DNA of 64,000 nucleotides from Epiperipatus broadwayi (lineage: Eukaryota; Onychophora; Udeonychophora; Euonychophora; Peripatidae), in the NCBI GenBank assembly GCA_028023455.1, contig JAQFVV010000152.1, forward strand, positions 1,612,001 to 1,676,000. The letters are read 5' to 3'. Of this stretch, positions 37,650-49,528 are shown piece after piece; positions within the stretch are counted from its first letter, which is position 1; the number at the start of each line of letters is the position of its first letter. Made by a program: the position numbers and the translations under genes. Under the pieces are notes generated by a model that did not search any database, was not told the DNA's origin, and saw only the letters and a program-made list of their open reading frames with translations.

Positions 37650-37729
37650 GGTTGGAATAAAATTAATAGGAAAATAACTGATACACTTTTAAAAACTGTA
37701 ACAAAGATAGCTGGTAAAAAAAGCAGAAA

Positions 37730-38307
37730 TTGATCAATAAAATTTCTACTGAGACTAGAGAATTTATGAAGAAAAAAAGGAATTTGAAGATATACAACAA
37801 TGATCCATTAAAAAGGATTGAATATCTCGAATTTTGTAAAATGGTGCAAAAAAGAATTGAAAATTATATAAGAAAGTATAATTGTAAACTAGCAAGAAAA
37901 GTTATAGAACAAAATAAAAGTCTCAAGAATGCAAAACAACATTTTGGTATTGGTAGAAAATTTATATCTGCAATAAGAAAAAAAGATGGCATTAATACTA
38001 AAAAAAAGGTGATATCATGAAATGTGTAGAAGACTTCTATCAAGAATTATATAGTAATAAAAAATAAGTACCTCCTATACCTATTATATCTTCTGAATTA
38101 CCCAGAATTTTGAATGAAGAAGTGAGACATGCAACTAAATTTATAAAGAAAGGAAAGGCTCCAGGTAATGATGGAATTATAATTGATATATTAAAAGAAG
38201 TGGGTGAAGAAATAGAATATTTTTTAGCAAAGTTATATACCAAATGTCTAAATGATAAAGATGTACCAGATGATTTGGGAGAATGCAGTATTAATATTAA
38301 TATTTAA
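37730..38307 (+). pseudogene. RTE linker and RT start
   Basis: The frame 37730-38020 is the Lys-rich linker (LARKVIEQNKSLKNAKQHFG). After a frameshift, 38110-38307 has ATKFIKKGKAPGNDGIIID and [20 protein letters not shown], the standard RTE stretch just before the RT fingers (KAPGxDGI). A further shift near 38300 leads to [12 protein letters not shown] (RT block 2) in another frame at about 38340-38370. Confidence 0.85.
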
Positions 38308-38518
38308 AAAAGGTGATAAAGAAGATATTAGAAATTACAGACCTATAAGTCTTTTATCAGTTTTATACAAAAAAATTTACTAAGATAATTACAACATGTC
38401 TACAGAGAACACTGGATTCCCACCAACCAAGAGAACAAGATGGATTGGAAAGTGGTTTTATTACAGTACATCATACCCAGGTATTGAGAGAAGTTATAGA
38501 AAGGACAAATGAACAGAA

Positions 38519-38917
38519 TTGCCATTATTCTTAGGATTTGTAGATTATGAAAAGGCATTTGATTTTATAAATATTTCTTCAGTGATTAAAACATTGGATC
38601 ATCAAGGTATAGATCCAGGATATTGTCATATTTTAAAGAATATTTATAAAAATGCAACAGCAACAATTAGATTACATAATGATAGTATGAAAGTCAACAT
38701 TGAGAAGGGTGTAAGACAGAGTGACTCCATATCTCTAAAATTTTTTGCAGCTGTGCTGCAAAAAGTATTTTGTGGATTAATATGGGAAGCTAAAGAAGTG
38801 AAAATAAATGCAGATTATTTAAATCATTTAGATTTTGCAGATGATGTAGTTGTTTTTGCAAATAATGCTTCAGAGCTACAGAAAATGTTGCAGGAGTTAT
38901 CAGATGAAAGTAGTTAA
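38519..38917 (+). pseudogene. RTE reverse transcriptase palm
   Basis: 132 codons with FVDYEKAFDFI (block A), GVRQSDSISLKFFAAVLQ (block B; usual GVRQGDxxSPxLF, here Gly to Ser and Pro to Leu), and LDFADDVVVFAN (block C, FADD coded at 38834-38845). The catalytic Asp residues are kept. Block B changes and flanking stops argue against activity. Confidence 0.9.
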
Positions 38918-38953
38918 GTAAGACTAAAGATAAATGTTAAAAACACTAAAGTA

Positions 38954-39551
38954 ATGTTTAATAGATTTTCTCAAAATATAAAAAGAAAGATTGATTATGA
39001 TGAGTTAGAAGAAGTTAACAGTTATAAATACCTTGGTAAGATTATTAAAACAGATGGAAACGTAATGGATGAAATTTATCATAGAATTAAACTTGGTTGG
39101 AGTGCTATTGGTAGAAATAACATGATACTAAAAGAAAATATACCTATGTGTATGAAAAGGAAGGTTTTTAATAAATGTGTTTTGCCAGTTCTTACTTATG
39201 AATCTGAGACTTGGACACTTAATAGAAGAATGATACAGAGACTTCAGACCACTTAAAGAAGTATAGAAAGATGCAAGTTGAGAGTAACAAGAAGAAATTG
39301 AAAATGCAATGTATGGGTAAAAGAACAAACAGGTGCTACTGACCTCATTGAAAAAAATTAAAAGACTGAAGTGGAGTTGGGCTGGCCATATTGCTAAAAG
39401 AGATGATAATAGATGGACAATTGAAATTTTAAACTGGATTCCAAGAGATTGTAAAAGACCCAAACAGAGAACACATGTGAGATGGATACATGAAATAAGA
39501 AAGTGTGCAGGAGTGATGTGGAGAAGAGAAGTTAAAGATCAGAAAAGATGA
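38954..39551 (+). pseudogene. RTE thumb and C-terminal domain
   Basis: Contains VNSYKYLGKIIKTDGN (post-palm YLG block), PVLTYESETWTLNRR (Y-E-TW block) and, after two stops and a shift, WSWAGHIAKRDDNRW and RKCAGVMWRREVKDQ. These are hallmark C-terminal blocks of RTE/BovB-like elements. Confidence 0.9.
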
Positions 39552-39615
39552 ATTGAACTTGAAAAGACCTTCATTCTGCAGTGGATTGATAATGGTTGAT
39601 GATGATGATGATCTA

Positions 39616-41900
39616 CATTGAAATTTGCATATAATCTCTTAATATATAATTTAGAATTCAAACAATATAATATAAAGAAGTGCATTGTATTAAGCTCGTG
39701 GAATAAAGAAATGCAAATTTAATTTTTTTACTTAATACATAATCATTTGAAAATATGGTACCGATATATATATATATATAAAATAAGGGAATAAGAGAGT
39801 GTAATTATGCAAATGCCTTTTGTAATACACAGCTTGGAATATCTAAATCTTTCTGAGCAATGGTGGTGAGAAAACAAGCCTTCACTAAAGTTGGCAGAGC
39901 AATACTGCTCAATGATATATACAAGTGTCCAATTAGTATTTACTACTAACATAAAAAAGACCTAACAAATAACATTTAAGCAAAGTGAGAAATCATCAAC
40001 GTAATTGCCACAATAAATACATGATTAAAAGCAGAAATATCCATAATGAAAAAAGGCATTGAGATAATAATTAAATAGCATATAATAAATCACATCTTAT
40101 ATTTATGATGCATATAGCAAAATGTAATCAAAAGCAATACAGGCATGCGTATAAAAGGTAAATAAATAGTTAAATTTAAAGTTATGATAATAATAATAGA
40201 AATTATACACCAATCCAAAGCAAAATTGATACCCTTATGAACTATATAAAACATATATAAATCCCCCACTGCGGTCTCTCTAAATGAAATAAACATGAAT
40301 AAAATCATTATATACACTATCTTTAGACACATGATTATATATGTTAGAATGAGCAAAATGAGATTAGCAAAATATCAAATGCACATAACACTTTAAATAT
40401 CATCATAATAAAATATAAAAGACCCAAAAATAAATCTGGATGTAGTTTATTCTTTTTCTCTGGAGCAAATATACTCCCCCCCCCCCCTTTTGAGTTGATT
40501 ACTTTGATGACTATTTATCTTGTTTCACTTGTTTAAGAGCATATTTTCAAGAACAATTCCAAATGATACAGCAGGATGATGATTTCTTGGAAAGCTTTTA
40601 AAAAAAATCATATTAACTTCATAATGGAAGAAGCTTTTACAAATATTAAAGTGATTGTTTAAATTAAAAAAACATGTTTCACAATGACAACATATATTAT
40701 AGTTGCATCCAAATAAAAGGAGTTATATACTTTATATAAATAGACTATAATAATGACATAAGTTACAAATGCATAATAATAAAATGGTTGTAAATATTTA
40801 TCACGGTAAATGTTTAAATATAACAAGTGCTTTATAAACTAATACATAGATCCAAAGGTAATAATAAGGCATTATAGAGCAAAGTGTAGATCTGAATAAA
40901 GATATAAAATAACCAAGGTATAATAAATATAAATTCATAATTATATTTTATAATGAGTTATAAATATCTTAGCAATAAATTATTCAAATAAAATCAATCC
41001 AGTTCATGGCAAAATACATAATAAGTTTGTAATTTCTGCTAAAATATAATAAGATTGAGTATTATTTAAAAAGTTTGCAAAATAATATAGGTAACACCTG
41101 TGATTGTATTGTTGAAGCTTCAACTTCCACTTCCATAGGGAAATAAAATAAAATAGCATAACTTGAAAGGAGGTTTATTGCTTAGATAAGTCTCTTTTTA
41201 TCAGCACATATTGTGCACTTCAAAACAATTAAGTAATTTGGATATAGAATTCAGCAAGCCTAATAATAATAGTGTGACTAATTGATAATGATATATCATG
41301 AAAGAAGTGCCTTTATGCTTTTAAAATTGCTTGTTTATATTTCTTAGAAATAACACATGATTCCAATATGGGCAATTAACAGAAGATGGGGGGGGGGGTA
41401 TTATAATGCACAGTAGTATAAAAGAATTTGTATCAGAAATGATTTGTATATCATTTAAATACAGAGAGAAATGATTTTAAATGTTTTTATAATAAAAATA
41501 TTTATTTTTTATTTTTTTAAAACACAATGAATTATTAATCAAAACATTTAAAATTAAAATTATCTAACATCAATTAATAATAAAATAGAAAAAGGAAATT
41601 TTTTTTTCCTTTTTTTTTTTTTTGTTGTAATAGGAAGTTAAGAGATAAATTTATAAAAGTTAAATTTAACTTTTTAAAGTCAGTGATTTGGTATTATAGC
41701 AACCTAGGTATTGACATATCCTTAAATAAATAAAAATGCAATTATAATTTTAAATACATAAAATGAAACATTAAGTTACTCAACTCAGTTAATATAGATA
41801 ATACTAGATTACCTTTTAGATTTATAATAAAAACATTTTTTAAATACTACAATATATATCTGTATGTATTTTTTATGCAAAATAAATGGTCACAGTTTTG
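39616..41900. other. A+T-rich region, nothing recognised
   Basis: Only low-complexity features: a C-run at about 40475-40487, a G-run at about 41389-41398, and a T-run at 41612-41623. No gene support. It may include a decayed LTR of the gypsy element of the next region. Confidence 0.45.
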
Positions 41901-42119
41901 CATCCTCCCTTAGGTATTTTTTTAGCATATGTCAGGAGCACAAATTTTAATATACTATTTCTTCCCTTTAATGCACTATTTCTCTTAAATTTTCAATTCT
42001 ACTAATAGCTTTTTGTAAATCTTTCATTTCACCTATCAAATTCAAATTTTTTACCTAAAGTGTTAAACATTAAGAATTTGTACATGAGTTTGCTAATCAA
42101 TTTTCAGAAGGTATTTGCA
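41901..42119 (-). mobile_element. 3' end of gypsy-like element (candidate)
   Basis: Downstream, on the minus strand, of the inserted LINE F1-B. The minus strand reads MKDLQKAISRIENLRE-like helical coding (about 42005-42030), then ctaagggaggatg, a possible polypurine tract before an LTR start (TGCAAAACTG). No matching 5' LTR was found, so this is tentative. Confidence 0.3.
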
Positions 42120-43132
42120 TTAATGTGATGTGATGTGATGTATTTGGCTTCTCCTTAAACGAAGTCAAGAATATCTCAGCAACTATGCCCAGATAAACCT
42201 GTTAGCCACTTTATTTTTCATTCCCCACTCTAAGTCTTCCCATATTCTGCCCCATCCCATTTCCACAACATAATCTTTGTCAACTCTATGGCCTTTAAAT
42301 CAAAATCCCCCTTATCTTTTCGCAAACCCAGCATAAAAACTACTAACTCACTTTCTGTATTGTCACTTTGTTCATACCTATTCTCCCATAACTTCATTAT
42401 CTGTACCCTTTCTGCTTTCAAGCATTTACATTCAATCAATAGATGCCTAATATTTTCTATACCTTCCTTACACAATTTGCACGCTAAATCACCCATAGTT
42501 TTCCATTTACATGTATATTCTCTTGTTGCTAAAGATCCCGTTCGAGCCTTAAACAATAAACTACTTTCCTTATTATTATCATAAATTAACTCGCTTCCAA
42601 TATTCCGTTTACTTCTATACATATTTAAACTCTTCTTACCCTCCATACTACTTCTCCATCTCTCCAACTCCCTATTTTTTATTAATGCTTCTATTCTTTT
42701 ATCCCATTCCTTACCACTATAACATTCAACAATCTTCCTAACACAATCATCCCACCTTTTATACAAGTATACTGATATAAATTCTTTATCCAAATCTTTT
42801 GCATACCGCATTACCTTTCTCACCCATCTTGTTACCTGCCCTTTACTCATAACCCAATTAAACACTATTTTGGCTATTCTTTTACTATCCATAAACTGCA
42901 ACCTACCAAACATTTTCATTTTACTTTTTGCATCTCTCATATAGAAACTTGACCATCCCATTTCTCCTTGAATTGCCTCCTTTGCTGTCCACATCTCTGC
43001 ATCTAATGCATGTCTTCCTACTTCTCTTTGTACTTTCTCTAAATAATCTAAAATCCTTTTACTAACACATAATGCATCATTACCATATGTTAACCCTGCT
43101 ACTGCAACTCCCTTCCATACAATTCTAGCTAC
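42120..43132 (-). mobile_element. LINE F1 copy B, 3' part
   Basis: The 3' half of the element, separated from its RT half (46413-47565) by a solo LTR. Ends with tandem (CATCA)-type tail (complement at 42122-42141). Positions agree with copy A throughout. Confidence 0.9.
42230..43132 (-). pseudogene. LINE F1-B ORF2 C-terminal domain
   Basis: About 300 codons open. Includes VKGVAVAG-type start, CVSKRILDYLEKVQREVGRH, EMGWSSFYMRDAKSKM, SLLFKARTGSLATREY and a finger ACKLCKEGIENIRHLLIEC (CxxC, His, Cys). The DNN codons at about 42572-42585 are the seed of the (TAA)n array in copy A. The first ~18 codons of the longest frame (to 43189) lie in the inserted LTR. The function in LINEs is presumed RNA or DNA binding. 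Confidence 0.85.
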
Positions 43133-43571
43133 TGAAACAGATATTACTGTCCTTCTATCTGTTTCACCTTTATGTCTCCATAGACACATCTATGCCGGTT
43201 TTAAACACTCTTTAGTGCATGTGTATATGTATCCACTCAGTGTTATATGCCTTTACACAGCTGTATATATATGTTTACACAGTTGTATATATCCACACAG
43301 CGATACATTCATTTATACAGTTATATATATATATATATATAGTCACAGTTTTATATGCATTCAAACAATTATATGTTTATTGTCACACATACAAGCACCT
43401 GTAAATGATAATGATATTAAATTTTGTATAGATATATTGCAGCATTTATATAAATAATATATTGTATAAGGGTTATTTTGTTTAGAAAATGTGGCTAAAT
43501 ATCCTTTAACAAGTTTGGTTTAAGTAAATTATAAATCACATGCGAAATTCACAGATTGGTAATAAAACTAT

Positions 43572-44070
43572 TTAGAATAATTTGCAGGTGAGATCAGATG
43601 GTCCCTAGGTTATTGACATTGTTCTAGAGCTCATTCATTACGATTGTAATGAATTTCTTTTCCCAGATCAAACCAGTAAAAATTTGGCAACAAGATAAAA
43701 AAAGAGAGATTAGAAATCAAAAGAGACAGACTGCTGTAAAACTTAGAAGAAGTTTGAATTGTGTTTTAAAATAGATAGTCGCTGGCTTTTGATCTAGGGA
43801 ATATAAATATCGCAGATTTTTATTTAGAATAATTCGCAGGTGGGATCAGATGGTCCCTAGGTTATTGACATTGTTCTAGAGCTCATTCATTACGATTGTA
43901 ATGAATTTCTTTTCCCAGATCAAACCAGTAAAAGTTTGGGCAACAAGATAAAAAAAAGATAAGAATCAAAAGAGACCTAAGGCTAAAACTTAGAAGTCTG
44001 AATTGTGTTTTAAAATAGATAGTCACTGGCTTTTGATCTAGGGAATATAAATATTGCAGATTTTTTTTTG
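43572..44070 (+). repeat. Tandem duplication with TATA boxes in the solo LTR
   Basis: Two copies, about 255 and 244 bp (starting tttagaataatttgcagg and tttagaataattcgcagg; gatcagatgg at 43592 and 43844, spacing 252). Each ends with gggaatataaatat, giving TATAAATA at 43802 and 44046. Duplicated upstream promoter blocks are common in LTR U3 regions. Confidence 0.9.
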
Positions 44071-44222
44071 AAATTCACTCTTTAGCTTTTTTTTCTGAAA
44101 ATTGTTGTGGAGACCAGAATCCAAAATGATCGAGTAAAATAATATATTTACTGGCTCTGGAGCCAGATGGCTACTCTCAGTTCCTCTAAACATTCCTTTG
44201 AATAGACTTTCCAGCAACCTGC

Positions 44223-44349
44223 ATGGAGAATATGAAGAAATTTAACCTATCTGAAAGGCCACTGAAGATTATGATGCTGTCGGATGCCCTATTTCAACCA
44301 CTATCATTGATATATGCTTCAAGTCCACTCAAGGAGGCAGAGAGAGATG
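44223..44349 (+). CDS. LTR-embedded coding exon with splice donor (solo LTR)
   Basis: ATG at 44223 opens 42 codons plus one base (MENMKKFNLSERPLK, DALFQPLSLIYASS, PLKEAERD) ending at GATG|GTAATC, a good donor with GT at 44350. The second TATA box lies 177 bp upstream. Without splicing the frame ends a few codons later. Codon-like composition and G+C are higher than the surroundings. Likely the N-terminal exon of an element gag. No homology recognised. Confidence 0.4.
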
Positions 44350-46600
44350 GTAATCATTTTTAAAAAAGCTGCGGTATGAACTTTAATCTATAAATTCTTA
44401 TAACACTTTAAAAAGAACATTCTATCTAAATTATAAAAACTCTTTCAATTTTACCCTCTTATAAAAAGAAACTATCGGTCTGTGACTTTATATATACTGT
44501 AAAAGAAAAAAAATCACTTACTTTAATTTTATAAACTGCTGAAATCTTTTATGAATTAAAAGATTTCATATTTTTTTTATACTCATTAAATGTCCGAAAT
44601 TTATTCTCTTCAATTCCTACAAACTAACGGTCTTGCCAAATTTCAGTAATTTTAATATTTTGTTTAAATGCATTTTGTTATGTTTAATATGTGATAATAT
44701 GCTCAGATTTCGAAACAATGAAACTAAGTAAGTAATTTATAAAGGAGATAATTGTAATCTTCACTTAGACATTTTAAAAGCCTTGTTTATTTTATTGAAT
44801 CATTGTTTCGAAATTATAATATTGGTAATAAACGAATGCGCTAACCACTCATTGTTATCATAGTTATATATATATTGTAAAAACGTATTTTTTAAGATTT
44901 GCTTAACCGATCTTATATTATAATCTTTGATATTTATTAGTTGGAAGGGGATATATATATATTGTCTAGAGATGATAAAGTATATTTGCTAATGTTTGTA
45001 TTAAGTCCCATCGAATATACTTTCCCTCCTTAATTAAGAATCTTTATATGCAGATTCAGGATCTTAACTAGATTATTTTTATGTAGTTTAAGCCCATTTT
45101 ATTAGCATACTTATAATGTTAATTTTAAGAACTGTTTTGAATTAGCTCGACAGATAAAAGCTATCTGTTTTAGGCGCAATTAATTATATGCATACTTATT
45201 GCTTTTTATATATATATTGCGTGCATTGCGGGTGTGTTTTTATATAGTACACTTATATGTGTTACGTTTTGCTGCCTCTGACAAGGGTTCACGGTAACAA
45301 ACCGCCCCTTTATTTAGTTCGGGTTATGGCTATCTTCATTAGAACTGGGGGTGTGAGGACCCAGATTTTTCCTAAAGCCAATCCGACCTCCTGAACTTTA
45401 TGTTCATATATCAATAGCAGCAAACCGTTGGTCTCGGAGCAAACCGAGCATTTGATGCTGAAACTCTTGAAGAATCACACACTCGCACTGCAAGTTTATT
45501 TCTTTAATATTTTATATAGCGCCATAGCACATATATGTGGACCTAATGGTAACCAGTTCTTTTCCCATAGTAATTAATCATTCAGCTTTAGACTGGAGTT
45601 TGAATCTGAGTTATCAGGTTGAATCTGCATGATTCTGAGTTTATTTAGTTGCTCATTTTATTAGTATATATAACAGCCATTACAACTGGCTGTACTCATC
45701 ATCATCTCTACTAAAGTATCAACTTCTTACTTAAGCAAGTCAAGTTCATAAGATGAGCATATTAAATAATTAGGCATGACCTCTATAACTCACACACACA
45801 TGTATTGTAATATGTTTAAAAAGGGAACAGATGTATTTGATAACAGTCCCAACTATTGTAACATGCTTGCCTGTGTTGAATACCTTGTGAAGATTATACA
45901 ATCCCTGCCATTATGATATTTTGTGTTAGATCATTTGTTATTGTTTTAATAAATCCTTTTAAATATAAACTGTTGTATATCTTTCTTGCTCAGACTCTAG
46001 ATCAAACCAAACCACAGTATCTTATCCAATCCATAGTATTTTATCCAATCCACAGTATATTATTAAATGTCACAGTTCATATTCCAATTTCTTAATGAGA
46101 TTATATGCTATATGTGTATGTCTAGTATTTAAGATTAATAGAGTGTCAAGTGTTATATATATCACTTATTTAGTTAGGTTAGTAATGACCTTAAGTCTCG
46201 TGTTTCTCCCTGTTCTATGTCAGCTCACGGTTAAATGAGAACTGAGTGTAGCCCCAGGAATGTCACTCATAAGGTGTTGAATTTGGAGTACTGGCAGATG
46301 AGTTGGAGTTTGGTCGGAGTAGAGGTCTCAACCACCTCACTATGGTCAGCTTTGGTATATTTTGCTTGGGCTCTGAACTTTGTTGCATGAGTGTACAAAT
46401 CTGACTGTTACACTACATCATATTTATTATATGAAAATACTGTTAGTTTCTTTACCAAACCTTTTCTTTTCTTTGCTTCATTTACCAATTTTTCTCCCAT
46501 TCAACCAAGCAATTTTCCTGATTACATAAGATGATTCCCAAATACCTATATCTATCCACCACACTTAACTTTATATCCCCCAATAAAAAAACTACATCCT

Positions 46601-46722
46601 CTCTTTCCCCAGTATTAACCATCATTATATTTGATTTTTCTTCACTAAATTTAATCTTCCTCTCTTTCCCCAGTATTAACCATCATTATATTTGATTTTT
46701 CTTCACTAAATTTAATCCCCAT
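46601..46722 (-). repeat. 61-bp tandem duplication in LINE F1-B
   Basis: ctctttccccagtattaacc occurs at 46601 and 46662, followed by the same sequence for 61 bp (one small difference near the junction). Copy A has a single unit. The extra 61 bp shifts the frame just after the RT. Confidence 0.9.
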
Positions 46723-47565
46723 CTCTTTACCCACCCTTGCACATGTCCTCAACATAATATCCATATCTTCTCTTCTTTCTGCACATAAAAAGATATCATC
46801 TGCAAAAAAAAGACCCGACAAAGTATATACTCCTTTGCCACCTATTAATGGTATCTCTACCCCTCTTCCTAGTCTTTCTATTGCTTTTTCCATTTCACTC
46901 AAAAACAACAAAAACAAAATCGGTGACATAGGGCATCCTTGCCTTAATCCCACTTTATTTTTAATTTTAACTGATTCTATATCCCCTAATTGGTAAGTAT
47001 AATAATTATTTTCATATAATTTCTTAATAATATTTACTAAAGCTTCATCCATTCCCAAATTGGCTAATCTTACCCATAATCTATTTCTATTTACTCTATC
47101 ATATGCTTTCTCTATATCTATAAAACTCATATATAACGATCTATCTGAATTCCTACTCATCTCCATAAGTTGTGTAACTACAAACAAACTATCTCCTATA
47201 TGCCTATCTGACCTAAAACCTCCTTGCATTTTCCCCACAACATTATTCTCTTCCATCCATTTTACAACTCTTCCAGCTACCACATATGCGAAAACTTTAT
47301 ATAAAACTGATGTTACTGCTATCGGTCTATAATTATTTAACTTTCTATGATCCTTACCCTTTCCTTTAAATAATAATCTTATTCTTGTATTACTCCAACT
47401 ACCCGGAAAAACTGTCTTCTGCGCCACCTTATTAAAACATGATAATAACTTTGCTTTTGCTCTATGCCCTAAATTCATTACCATCTCTGCTGCCCATCCA
47501 TCTAAACCTCTCACCTTTCCACTTTTCAATCTCTTTCCTGTCTCATTCAAACTGGGAATATTGTA
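46651..47565 (-). pseudogene. LINE F1-B reverse transcriptase domain (open)
   Basis: About 300 codons without a stop. Blocks: RGLDGWAAEMV, NNYRPIAVTSVLYKVF, GKMQGGFRSDRHIGDSL, FIDIEKAYDRVNRNRLW (block A), GLRQGCPMSPILFLLF (block B), LSGLFFADDIFLC (block C, FADD complement at 46793-46807), GIKFSEEKSNIM. All RT blocks and the catalytic Asp residues are kept; the copy is dead because it is truncated, duplicated at its end (+61 bp, frameshift) and split by the LTR. Confidence 0.9.
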
Positions 47566-47639
47566 AGTGGCTCTAGTTACTTCATGGGTTGAAAGCATAA
47601 AAAACATTCTCTCCTATCAGATTTACAATTTTGAAAGGA

Positions 47640-48350
47640 CCATTATATAGGCTAAATAACTTTTTAATCTTGTTCTTTTGTGGTTTCCTATCATAAGCAG
47701 TGCAGCAAAAACAAAATAATCTACTTTGTAAGAATGTGGTTTAACCTTAGATTGTCTAAGATGCTTGTTTTTTTTTGTTTAGGTGAAATTTAGCTTCTCT
47801 ATCTTATGGCTGCTATCTATTTCTTCTGGGATGATATGCAGAGGTGAATTAAGGTTCATGTTTTCCAAAATGGAACTTAATGGGAATAAATTTCATTGAC
47901 TCATTTTACTTTATTGACCCACTGCTTGTGATTTTTTATGTAACCTTTAAATAGCCTATTTAACTTTTTCATCATCCTCTCTCATGGATTAGATTTTGTG
48001 GATTTCTTATAGAGCTCATAATATGCCTGATATAATCCACTTTTTGGTGAGGAATAGAGAAAGACTTACCTACCAAAAGGAACTGAAAGTTATTAAGATG
48101 CTTAATCATGTTTTTAAAATAAGTCTTAGGAACAGGATATGTGCACACATATTTAGTAAAAATGTCATATATAACTAAAATGAATTTATGCCTGTGAAGG
48201 GGTGAAAGAGGCCCATAAGAATTCAGTGATAATAATTTATTGGGTTTGTCATAGGGAATAAGTTAAAGAAATCCTGCATAAGATTTATGAGAGTGTTTAG
48301 ACTTCAAACAAATCTCACAAAACATTTTGATCTATTAATGATTGCCCCAT
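47640..48350 (-). pseudogene. gypsy integrase core remnant
   Basis: Short frames read LNSYGPLSPLHRHKFILVIYDIFTKYVCTYP in pieces (GPL...ILVIxDxFTKY is the start of the integrase core with its first catalytic Asp), then INxxP-like and coil sequences. Frames shift every 20-60 codons. The zinc-binding HHCC domain is not clear. Confidence 0.6.
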
Positions 48351-48852
48351 ATATATTTGATCAATAAAAGTATTTCTTTAATATTGTGAGCCATAATGGT
48401 CATACTTACAATGTGCATGAAAGATTCATCTATTGGTCATACACTTAGAAACCATTATTCCCCAAGAACTGTCATTATTAGCCTTCATTTTTTTACATTA
48501 AAATTTCTTGAAATAAGCTGTATCTATTTTTAATTCTCATAACATTCCTACTATGACTGATTACTACTGAAGGATCAGATAAGTGTTTTATTATTTTTCC
48601 TAGCTTAGCATCCTAAGATTGTTCTATTATTAAGTTTTTATAATCCTCTTGCATGCATTCATAGGATGATGGTAAACAATGCCTACAGGGTTACCTTTAA
48701 GGATGATCATTATAACATTTTTTAATTCCCTCATAATATTGGAAGTGAATTTAAATTATTGGAGATATAGACTCCATCTGACTAATCTCTCATTATTTAA
48801 ATAATTTTTATTGAAGAATTCCAAGTTCCTATGATTATTTAAAATTATAACA

Positions 48853-49056
48853 TCATAGCAAAAACTGATGAAGTTTCTCAAAGACCCAGACTGATATGAT
48901 AACAATATCATCTACACCCATAATGATTTTTTCTTTAAATTGACTTAAAAAAATCATAATTAAACATCTGATTAAGCCAGCTCCACTGTTGACCAAACTG
49001 AAAAGCATCCTGTCAAAAACATAGGACTGGCCTTCATAACAGAAAGTTGAGTACAT
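48853..49056 (-). pseudogene. gypsy reverse transcriptase palm fragment
   Basis: 67 codons with YVFDRMLFSLVNSGAGLIRC (usual FxRLPFGLxNAxAxFQR) and MGVDDIVIISVW (YVDDI/LLI block; complement at 48903-48918). The first catalytic block lies upstream in another frame. It lacks Tyr in the YxDD box (Gly here). Confidence 0.8.
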
Positions 49057-49321
49057 TTGGTTGTAGAAGTGGAATTTGTCATTAATTGATGATTAAATTA
49101 AATGTAAAAATGATTGTTCTTGGACAGGTGGAGGAATATCATTCTCTGGAATAGTCATTTGATTCAACACACACGCTTCTAGAAAAACCCTGACTGACCC
49201 ATTCTTTTTTTCTTACAATAACAAGGGAATTTACATAGACTGAAGAGCTTTCCTTGACAATATACCTCAATCATTTTATTGATTTTCAGAGTACTTTTGT
49301 CTGGTAGTGATTTGAAATTGC

Positions 49322-49528
49322 TTACATTTGCTGTTGGAAATGCACTTCATTTTTTCGTTTTATTTGATGGATATAACCTTTTATTATGTCTGGAATTTTT
49401 GAAAATATATCTCTGTACTGAAACATCAATTGATACAGCTGCTCTTTACAACTAAAATTTAGAACATTAAAACTATCTAATTTAATTTTTATATTTAACT
49501 CAATTGTGGTCTTATGTACACACATCAA
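49322..49528 (-). pseudogene. gypsy pol segment just before RT
   Basis: 68 codons with QLMFQYRDIFSKIPDIIKGY and IHQI. This resembles the stretch before RT in gypsy polyproteins (LLxxYxDVFSxxPG, then HxI). Confidence 0.65.

Larger units (their letters stand above)
36690..39615 (+). mobile_element. RTE-type non-LTR retrotransposon, near full length
   Basis: About 2.9 kb with one ORF (endonuclease then RT then C-terminal domain) and a (GAT)n tail at 39597-39612. Size, single ORF, short trinucleotide tail and the conserved C-terminal WSWAGHIAKR motif are typical of the RTE clade. Broken by about five stops or frameshifts between otherwise long open stretches, so relatively recent but dead. Confidence 0.9.
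43133..46412 (+). mobile_element. 3280-bp solo LTR inserted in LINE F1-B
   Basis: Starts TGAAACAG and ends CTGTTACA, flanked by a direct CTAC duplication (43129-43132 and 46413-46416). LINE copy A gives the empty site: gatgtagctagaattg is continuous there (about 13405-13420). TG...CA ends and a 4-bp duplication fit an LTR retrotransposon. It has no gag or pol, and its two ends are not repeats of each other, so it is one long LTR left by recombination. Promoter, leader and coding-exon signals lie at 43800-44350; the remaining ~2 kb has no recognised feature. Confidence 0.8.
46413..47565 (-). mobile_element. LINE F1 copy B, RT part
   Basis: 5' truncated within ORF2 near 47565, where it abuts gypsy integrase sequence. 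Continues beyond the solo LTR at 43132. A 61-bp tandem duplication lies at 46601-46722. Confidence 0.9.

Noticed and set aside
42288-42584. Plus-strand 98-codon ORF
   Set aside because: Shadow of the LINE F1-B C-terminal frame on the minus strand.
43215-43457. Two overlapping plus-strand ORFs rich in Tyr/Ile/Cys
   Set aside because: They read a TATATG/CACA-like simple repeat zone in the solo LTR.
47060-47332. Plus-strand 90-codon ORF
   Set aside because: Opposite the open RT frame of LINE F1-B.
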